Part shown: positions 6,601 through 10,008 of the stretch, piece by piece | Layout of the letters: the number at the start of each line of letters is the position of its first letter | Position numbering within the stretch: position 1 is the first letter of the stretch | NCBI GenBank assembly: GCA_031275955.1 | Contig: JAISNZ010000226.1 | Location: 1-10,008, forward strand | Source of the DNA: Desulfovibrio sp. | GTDB taxonomy: Bacteria; Desulfobacterota; Desulfovibrionia; Desulfovibrionales; Desulfovibrionaceae | Direction of reading: 5' to 3' | DNA length: 10,008 nucleotides | Notes under the pieces: generated by a model | Told to the model about the DNA's origin: nothing | Database searches by the model: none | The model's input: the letters and a program-made list of their open reading frames with translations, nothing else | Translations under genes and position numbers: made by a program

Positions 6601-6887
6601 TCGCCGCCGGCTGGACTCCAGGCGTGGATCAGGTCTGTCTGGTGGATAGTTTCATGAAAAGAAATTTTCGCAATGTATTCGGAACATTATGGTTTGCTGA
6701 CGATGTCGCGACAGCCTTCATTATGGAACATTTCATGCGCAATCTGAAAACCCTGCCGCCGGCGGAGGCCCTGCGGGAAGCGCAGTTGCTGTATCTGCGG
6801 CAACCCCCCCCGCGTCCGGCGGACAATGCTTCGGATTACCCTCAGCACCCCTTTTTCTGGGCCTGCGGAAACATTTTCGGCCAATAA
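3657..6887 (+). CDS. Secreted TPR-CHAT caspase-like protein
   Basis: 1076 aa. MKRLLLLCCLVFPSLPAFAA is a Sec signal peptide, so this protease-like protein acts outside the cytoplasm. Residues about 24-550 are TPR helices; clear repeats include NMGILYWEMGEYDKAATALR, NMGLVYKNAGKLNEAMTYVD and NRALLLRMNGRLEEALQAYG. KRKTRDLVFED (399-409) interrupts one repeat between its two helices. An Ala-rich linker (about 569-593, nine Ala in a row) joins the CHAT domain (about 630-1075). CHAT is a clan CD cysteine peptidase domain; the dyad is present as H857 in FATHG and C952 in LSACNT, and GTLWFADDVAT and HPFFWACGNIFG are the usual C-terminal blocks. His and Cys are 95 residues apart, more than usual, because of a Lys-rich insert (about 866-905). 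The ATG at 3657 is preferred because GGAGG (3647-3651) is five bases upstream; ATG 3654 and GTG 3624 are poorer. The region 5985-6480 is unusually AT-rich. It probably cleaves a partner protein; the substrate is unknown. Confidence 0.9.
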   Translation: MKRLLLLCCLVFPSLPAFAASGLDMEAAFKQGQAAYAENRLDDAAQSFLQAAEGLAAMKQAEKARAVYGNAAVIRIRQERWQDALDIYAKALALPGKAAPEALVKMTRNIVVCAEKLDRPLVKAEAIARMLAAKPALSPEDSINFLAMQGDAYRAAELYFPACAAYEQALAGKGLQAGRRLALLTGLGLAQGNLGQYAKALASLEKARGEAEALREPLPLAESISNMGILYWEMGEYDKAATALRQALDREKEFRLRRNEGVDNNNMGLVYKNAGKLNEAMTYVDTALDIAREVRNRRDEAIALSNRALLLRMNGRLEEALQAYGEALALYREVRFREGEASALMGLARLEMVSGKDYPAALEKLTRASEIYEQLGNPGFLAESYVQLGLLYQKVATPKRKTRDLVFEDSEPVLVEMAPREALARSAEYFAKALPLAQKTGRKEMHWGALHGLAFSARENGDLVRAEDLYAKAVAVVLSMKGAEENPDLLQEFLRDKDDLFAQAIDVCAKLYRQKKDPALLKKQLEYDEIYRNEVLRANMKMASLEYADPQKKALYAEIIQLSASKKKAEAAAAAAAAADGAPAAASPAAARHATLTAREFEARLAQWKKDYAQDAVLFDSMASVDTAQLQALLGPDQAIVQYIPLEDALIILTITKEEVGMTSVAVTYEALASLIRDRLLAENIEDFGHGNIGEAEGFRQGIDLCRELSAYVYDPVLEKLRDKKRLFFITSKYLSYVPFAALVIGTKDNGAPTFLVEEKIISLTRLSFLHQFSAKQKSDVKYDSIISVGNPVHADLSVVLGDLPGAEKEAALAVQAIKSENPDALSEILLKQGATKTALYTALNNKKYSIFYFATHGVPYAEILADSGKIRKSVKRAVEKGQTSLNKTPIERYQAFLDFYDKVFTNNSHLNGFLYFSYPDGNEDGTLKLRDVLELPDSVFANANLAVLSACNTAVSYSPKVLKKKEIHTSLEEEQAAQELVAAGWTPGVDQVCLVDSFMKRNFRNVFGTLWFADDVATAFIMEHFMRNLKTLPPAEALREAQLLYLRQPPPRPADNASDYPQHPFFWACGNIFGQ
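4850..4879 (+). repeat. RKTRDLVFE motif, copy 3, within a TPR of the CHAT protein
   Basis: Encodes KRKTRDLVFE, residues 399-408 of the TPR-CHAT protein, and is identical to 3428-3457 over 30 bases. It sits between AESYVQLGLLYQKV, a TPR helix A, and EALARSAEYFAKALPLAQ, the matching helix B, replacing the normal tight turn with a loop of about 20 residues that should be exposed. Confidence 0.9.
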
Positions 6888-6906
6888 GGGCTGCGGCCCT
6901 TGGTTT
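6886..6906 (+). terminator. Weak hairpin at the end of the CHAT gene
   Basis: AAGGGC (6886-6891) pairs with GCCCTT (6896-6901) around TGCG, overlapping the TAA stop and followed by GGTTTT. The stem is short and the T-run is interrupted, so at most it is a partial terminator; the next gene starts 48 bp beyond the stop and may be read from the same transcript. Confidence 0.3.
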
Positions 6907-6935
6907 TCCCAACCTCAACCCAAGGAGTTGCCCCC

Positions 6936-7793
6936 GTGTTCGTCCTCAAACGTGTCCGTCCCCTCTGGATCATTCTGGCCCTGCTGCTGATGGCCGCCAT
7001 CGCCATCGCCGCGCTGGATGTCTCCGGCCAGGCCAACAAGACCGCCGCCGATGCCGGCTCGTCTTCCGCGGACCTGGAAATGGCCTCCCTGGAAACCATC
7101 AAGCCCCCCAAGCAGGGGCCGCCGGTGGATTGGGCGGCGGAACGCCGCATCCGGCAGCAACTGGCCTACCAGGACAAGGCCTATGCCCCCCTGGTGGACA
7201 GGGCCAAGCGGGAAATCGACGCCGCCGGCGCCGTTTCCGGCGGCACGGGCAAGCAGATCCTGGCCGCCGCCGGCAAATACCGGGACACCTGCAACAGCTA
7301 CGCGGATGTCTGGGCCAGGGGCAACTGCGTCACCCGCGCCAATTTGGCCCGTGAGACGGGCGCCACCCGCATGGCCAGCGCCGAGCTTATCGTGGCCGGG
7401 GCGGACAGCGCCAAGTCCGACGCCCTGGCGGACCAGCAGTCCAAAATGAACGAGGCCCGCAACGCCTACGCCAAGGAAGCCCAGGCCAACAACGAGCTTT
7501 CCGACAAGGACAAGGCGGACATCAAAGCCTCTGTCGTGCCCCGCGCGGAGAGGCTGATCACGGATACCGCGGATCTGGTGATCCGCATTGCCGCCCTGGT
7601 GAACCAGATCCAATCCCAGATGACGCCGGCGGGCATTGTGGGTGGCGTCGCCAGTTGCGCCGCCTCGGGAAAATCGGCGGAAGACGGCGTGACCGCCCTG
7701 CTCGGGCCTGTCACCAGCCTGCTTTCCCTGGCCAAAAACCTTGCCTCCAACGCGGAAAGTCTCCTGGACGACACGACCCTCCTGACTCAGTAA
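6936..7793 (+). CDS. Membrane-anchored helical protein of unknown function
   Basis: 285 aa. I do not recognise the family. LKRVRPLWIILALLLMAAIA (4-23) and the residues up to about 27 form a basic-then-hydrophobic signal anchor without a convincing cleavage site, so the rest should face the periplasm. Residues 28-65 are a Ser/Ala/Pro spacer. From 66 to about 230 the sequence is Ala- and charge-rich and looks almost wholly helical, possibly coiled coil. C119 and C131 (CNSYADVWARGNC) could form a disulfide; C241 lies in the Gly/Ala-rich stretch IVGGVASCAASG. The C-terminal 35 residues are amphipathic helix. The start is GTG 6936 because AAGGAG (6922-6927) is eight bases upstream; an in-frame TTG at 6900 has no ribosome site and would push the anchor inward. 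It lies 48 bp after the CHAT gene and ends at a strong hairpin, suggesting it is the last gene of that transcript and a membrane partner of the CHAT protein. Confidence 0.8.
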   Translation: MFVLKRVRPLWIILALLLMAAIAIAALDVSGQANKTAADAGSSSADLEMASLETIKPPKQGPPVDWAAERRIRQQLAYQDKAYAPLVDRAKREIDAAGAVSGGTGKQILAAAGKYRDTCNSYADVWARGNCVTRANLARETGATRMASAELIVAGADSAKSDALADQQSKMNEARNAYAKEAQANNELSDKDKADIKASVVPRAERLITDTADLVIRIAALVNQIQSQMTPAGIVGGVASCAASGKSAEDGVTALLGPVTSLLSLAKNLASNAESLLDDTTLLTQ

Positions 7794-7808
7794 AGACGCG
7801 CCTCCCTT

Positions 7809-7837
7809 GGGGCCGGACCGGGTCCGGCCCCTCTTCC
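7809..7837 (+). terminator. Strong hairpin after the anchored helical-protein gene
   Basis: GGGGCCGGAC (7809-7818) pairs perfectly with GTCCGGCCCC (7822-7831) around CGG, followed by TCTTCC. The 10-bp GC stem is terminator-like but the T-run is poor. It sits 15 bp past the preceding stop and 35 bp before the next ATG. Confidence 0.6.
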
Positions 7838-7866
7838 GGCCCTGTCCTTCAACCCCCCCTTCCGTC

Positions 7867-8808
7867 ATGCGCCCGATCCCCCTCCTCTTGTTTCTCTTTC
7901 TTTTCTCCGGCGCGTCCTTTGGCCTGGCCGGCGGGATTTCCCCTTCCCCGGAAGCGCGGGGTCACCCCTGGACCGTCTCCGCCCTTTCTCCCGCGCACGG
8001 CCCCGGGCGGACGGTTCCCTCCGCGCGGGACGATCCCGGCCGGAAAGATCGGTCCCTGCGGAAACTTTGGGAGCGCTACGTTCCTTTCGCCGCCCAGCCC
8101 CAGAAAGACGAATCCCGTCAACCCCCGGCGTCCCCTCCGGAAAACCCGGCCGCACCTCCGGAAAACCCGGCGGCCGCGCCGGGGAGTTGCGTCGGCGACT
8201 CCCCCGAGACGCGCGCCGCGGCCGCCCTCTCCCCCTGGGCCTGGCGGCAATACGGCTATGAGCTGTATTTCGCCTCCGCCGCCGAACTGGCCCGATCCAT
8301 CTACGGGCTGGCCCTGGAGACGGGCGACATCGGCGGGGAGATGACCCTGGATCGTTTTCAGCGCGGGGCCCAGGGGTTCCATTATGGGGTGCGCCAGATC
8401 TGCCCCTGGGCCGAAAATCTGCTCTCGGGCAGGACGCCCCCGCGCACGGAAGAGGAACGCCGCCTGCTGGACCGGCTACTCCTGGAGGGCGTTATCGTCG
8501 GCCGGGGGGGGAAGGTCGTCCCCGGAGGAAACATTCATCACGTCCTGGGCGCGGCAAAGGGCAAAAAGCGCGCCCTGACCGACAATCTGGCCCATGAGCG
8601 CCTGCATGTGCTCTGGGACGAGGACGAGGCCTTCCGCGAGGCTGGCCTGTCCCGCTGGCGGGCCCTGAGCGGGGAGGAAAAAGAGGCCGTTCGCGCCTCC
8701 CTGCCCGGCTATGCCCCGGAAAACGAGGCCCAGTTCGTGGAGGAATGGGCTGTGCGCGAGGCGGAAAAGCTGCCGGCGGAGCAGCGCGAAAAACTTATCG
8801 GGCTGTAG
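7867..8808 (+). CDS. Secreted protein with HExxH zinc-peptidase motif
   Basis: 313 aa. MRPIPLLLFLFLFSGASFG is a Sec signal peptide. Residues 25-110 are low-complexity, rich in Pro, Arg and Ala, with a PPENPAA peptide repeated twice. The folded part begins near 120. HERLH (243-247) in NLAHERLHVLWDED is an HExxH zinc-binding site with the glutamate as the expected catalytic base. A possible third ligand is E292 or E293 in QFVEEWAV, about 45 residues on, as in gluzincin-type enzymes. The HExxH lies far toward the C-terminus, and I do not recognise a named family, so this is a putative metallopeptidase by motif only. The ATG at 7867 fits the signal peptide but has no Shine-Dalgarno sequence; the leader is C/T-rich. 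An in-frame TTG at 7807 would bury the signal peptide. Its neighbours are other envelope proteins, including a second metallopeptidase (M48 type). Confidence 0.75.
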   Translation: MRPIPLLLFLFLFSGASFGLAGGISPSPEARGHPWTVSALSPAHGPGRTVPSARDDPGRKDRSLRKLWERYVPFAAQPQKDESRQPPASPPENPAAPPENPAAAPGSCVGDSPETRAAAALSPWAWRQYGYELYFASAAELARSIYGLALETGDIGGEMTLDRFQRGAQGFHYGVRQICPWAENLLSGRTPPRTEEERRLLDRLLLEGVIVGRGGKVVPGGNIHHVLGAAKGKKRALTDNLAHERLHVLWDEDEAFREAGLSRWRALSGEEKEAVRASLPGYAPENEAQFVEEWAVREAEKLPAEQREKLIGL

Positions 8809-8914
8809 GGCATCCGCGGGAAAGGCCCTGCGGAGATGCGCGGGCAAATCCTGCCGCAAGATTGCCGCCAGGCGGCAATCCCGGGCGTAACAGGCTGTAA
8901 CAGGAAGGGGCGCC
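8809..8914 (+). promoter_or_regulatory. Structured gap before the OmpA-like gene: palindrome and direct repeat
   Basis: GATTGCCGCCAGGCGGCAATC without its last base (8860-8879) plus C8880 is a 21-bp perfect odd palindrome that could fold as an 8-bp stem with a 5-base loop; no T-run follows. Just downstream GTAACAGG occurs twice (8887-8894 and 8897-8904), starts 10 bp apart, and the second copy runs into the ribosome site AGGAAGG of the next gene. An imperfect hairpin pairs GCATCCGC (8810-8817) with GCGGAGATGC (8829-8838 region). Together these suggest a regulated leader or operator, but no known element is recognised. Confidence 0.35.
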
Positions 8915-9550
8915 ATGCGCGGTTTACGATTTTACGGTCTCCTGTGTCTTTGCTCGGTCCTCGCCCCGCAGGCGGAGCAGGCGCTAAGCGCCGTCCCGGC
9001 GGAAGAAACAACGGTCAGGGGGTTTTTCTCCTCCTCCTTCGGGAACGGAACAGCCCCGTCCCAGGCGGCCTCTCCGGACGCGGCGGCATCTCCGGAGCCG
9101 GCGGCATCTCCTGAGCCGGCGGCATCTCCGGAGCCGGCGGCCTCTCCGGAGCCGGCGGCGCCCTCTTTGCGCCTGTCCGGGGCCATTCTGCGCGATATTC
9201 AGGACAAGGGGTTCAGCGTCGTGCCCATTCTCTTCTCCTTTGACCAGGCGGAGATCCGGCCCGCCTCCGGGGAGCAGGTGGCGGCCATCGCCCAGGCCTT
9301 GCGGGAGAAGCCAGATCTCTGCCTGCGCATTGAAGGGCATACGGACGCCGTTGGGGATCCCGCCTATAACCGGGATCTCTCCCGTTTACGGGCGGAGGCC
9401 GTCAAGGCGGCCCTCGTTGCCCTGGGCGCGGCGGAGAGGCGCCTGCAGGCCCTGGGCCTGGGATCGGAGAACCCGGTGGAGGACAACGCGACTCCGGAAG
9501 GCCGGGCGAAAAACCGCCGGGTGGAATTGCACAAGCGGGAGTGCCCCTGA
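8915..9550 (+). CDS. OmpA-family peptidoglycan-binding protein
   Basis: 211 aa. The N-terminus (MRGLRFYGLLCLCSVLAPQA) is a signal peptide without a good lipobox. Residues 53-82 are five hexapeptide units of the type SPEPAA forming a stiff linker. Residues about 100-208 are an OmpA C-terminal domain: VVPILFSFDQAEIRP is the first strand, GHTDAVGDPAYN the binding loop, and the end is GRAKNRRVEL. D144 and R159 line up with the E. coli OmpA residues D271 and R286 that hold diaminopimelate, with the same 15-residue spacing, so peptidoglycan binding is well supported. There is no outer-membrane barrel, so this is a periplasmic wall-binding protein. AGGAAGG lies about six bases before the ATG. It may tether the envelope protease module to the cell wall (inference from context). 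Confidence 0.92.
   Translation: MRGLRFYGLLCLCSVLAPQAEQALSAVPAEETTVRGFFSSSFGNGTAPSQAASPDAAASPEPAASPEPAASPEPAASPEPAAPSLRLSGAILRDIQDKGFSVVPILFSFDQAEIRPASGEQVAAIAQALREKPDLCLRIEGHTDAVGDPAYNRDLSRLRAEAVKAALVALGAAERRLQALGLGSENPVEDNATPEGRAKNRRVELHKRECP
9071..9160 (+). repeat. Five 18-bp tandem repeats encoding SPEPAA
   Basis: Units at 9071-9088, 9089-9106, 9107-9124, 9125-9142 and 9143-9160, consensus TCTCCGGAGCCGGCGGCN. Unit 1 encodes SPDAAA; units 2-5 encode SPEPAA and differ only at silent positions. Near-identity suggests recent expansion by slippage, so the linker length probably varies between strains. Confidence 0.95.
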
Positions 9551-9560
9551 CGGCCCCCGC

Positions 9561-9582
9561 CTCCTGTTTTTTTCTTCAGGAG
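9561..9582 (+). promoter_or_regulatory. Hairpin covering the ribosome site of the M48 gene
   Basis: CTCCTG (9561-9566) pairs with CAGGAG (9577-9582) around a T-rich loop of ten bases. The right arm contains AGGAG (9578-9582), the ribosome site five bases before the GTG at 9588. The hairpin would hide that site until opened, for example by ribosomes finishing the OmpA-like gene, whose stop is 10 bp upstream. Confidence 0.4.
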
Positions 9583-9587
9583 ATGAC

Positions 9588-10008
9588 GTGAAATCCGCGC
9601 TTCTTCTTTTCGCCGCGCTGACGCTTTGCTGCCTTGGAGCATGCGCCACGGCTCCCTATACGAACCGCAGCCAGGTCATGCTCTATGACAAGGATGAGGA
9701 ATTGCGCCTTGGGGAGGAGGCCTCCCGGCAGATTTTTCAGGCCGTCAGGGTGGAGAAGGGAACAGCCCGCGCCCGCCGCGTGGAAAGGGTGGGAAAGGCC
9801 ATTGCCGCTGTCGCGGAACGGCCGGAGTTTCAATGGGAATTTCACACGGTGGTCCGGGATGAGTTGAACGCCTTCTGCCTTCCTGGAGGAAAGATCTTTT
9901 GGTTCTTCGACGTTCACTGTGGAATTGAGGAAGCTGAGAGGCGTGCCTTGGGAAATCATTCTCATATCATTGAATTGCTTTGCTTTATTAAGGGTAAACA
10001 GACCCTGC
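9588..10008 (+). CDS. M48-type metallopeptidase lipoprotein, incomplete and probably interrupted at about 9900
   Basis: The frame starts at GTG 9588 (AGGAG five bases upstream) and is open to the window edge. Residues 1-19 are a lipoprotein signal with lipobox LGAC, so C19 would be acylated and the protein membrane-tethered. YDKDEELRLGEEASRQIF and RRVERVGKAIAAVAERPEFQWEFHTVV followed by NAFCLPGGKIF (94-104) are the standard lead-in of M48 peptidases of the BepA/LoiP type (envelope quality-control zinc proteases). In that family the next residues should be a YTGL-like stretch and then HEIAH about 20-25 residues on. Here they are WFFDVHCGIEEAERRALGNH, with no HExxH, and the base composition turns AT-rich. 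I infer that homology ends at 9900 where a mobile element has inserted, so the gene is probably non-functional. A very divergent intact protein is the alternative. Confidence 0.7.
   Translation, partial: MKSALLLFAALTLCCLGACATAPYTNRSQVMLYDKDEELRLGEEASRQIFQAVRVEKGTARARRVERVGKAIAAVAERPEFQWEFHTVVRDELNAFCLPGGKIFWFFDVHCGIEEAERRALGNHSHIIELLCFIKGKQTL
9901..10008 (+). mobile_element. Possible left end of an insertion sequence (ISL3-like), cut by the window edge
   Basis: M48 homology stops exactly where GGTTCTTCGACGTTCACTGT begins (9901-9920). From memory, ISL3-family terminal repeats start GGCTCTT or GGTTCTT and contain a similar GTGGAA core, which occurs here at 9919-9924. From about 9950 the DNA is AT-rich and the frame from TTG 9948 (LGNHSHIIELLCFIKGKQTL) resembles the short N-terminal lead of such transposases. 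If so, the 8 bp before it, GATCTTTT (9893-9900), would be the target duplication. Only one end is visible, so this is tentative. Confidence 0.45.

Noticed and set aside
6915..7868. 317-aa minus-strand open frame
   Set aside because: Extremely Gly-rich, no recognisable domain, antisense to a gene with a good ribosome site and signal anchor.
9887..10008. Frameshift rather than insertion in the M48 gene
   Set aside because: I translated the other two forward frames after 9890: neither continues with a TGL-like sequence or an HExxH, and one stops quickly, so a simple frameshift does not restore the family.
1..10008. tRNA, rRNA or CRISPR arrays
   Set aside because: No cloverleaf-like or rRNA-like sequence and no regularly spaced repeat-spacer pattern was seen; the only regular tandem repeat is coding (9071-9160).

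Overview
The window is mostly GC-rich (well over 60% by eye) and reads as a Gram-negative chromosome: it has a periplasmic MltB-type lytic transglycosylase, an OmpA-like peptidoglycan-binding protein, a lipobox lipoprotein and many Sec signal peptides. The style (GC-rich, short XRE regulator with an acidic tail, DUF4384 and TPR-CHAT secreted proteins) would suit Desulfovibrionaceae or a related group, but nothing here proves the taxon.

Layout. Bases 1-101 hold a strong hairpin. On the minus strand lie an MltB-like transglycosylase (102-1487) and a small XRE-family regulator (1564-1899). About 450 bp of non-coding DNA (1900-2346) separates these divergent genes from a plus-strand run of seven: a small secreted beta-rich protein (2347-2844); a secreted DUF4384-like protein (2856-3548); a large secreted TPR-CHAT caspase-like protein (3657-6887); a membrane-anchored helical protein of unknown function (6936-7793); a secreted protein with an HExxH zinc-protease motif (7867-8808); an OmpA-family protein with a Pro/Ala/Glu repeat linker (8915-9550); and the start of an M48-type metallopeptidase lipoprotein (9588 onward). 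The M48 homology stops abruptly at about 9900, where what looks like the end of an insertion sequence begins.

How the genes may work together. All seven plus-strand products carry an export signal or N-terminal anchor, so this looks like an envelope-located module combining three candidate proteases (a His-Cys CHAT enzyme, an HExxH protein and an M48 lipoprotein) with a cell-wall anchor and small partner proteins. The strongest sign of a dedicated system is a short peptide, RKTRDLVFE, that occurs twice in the DUF4384-like protein, flanking its domain, and once in the TPR-CHAT protein, inside an apparent TPR loop. Two of the copies are identical over 30 bp of DNA. I infer a docking, sorting or cleavage motif linking the two proteins; this is untested. 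The CHAT gene also has an AT-rich segment covering the catalytic His, which suggests exchange of part of the protease domain.
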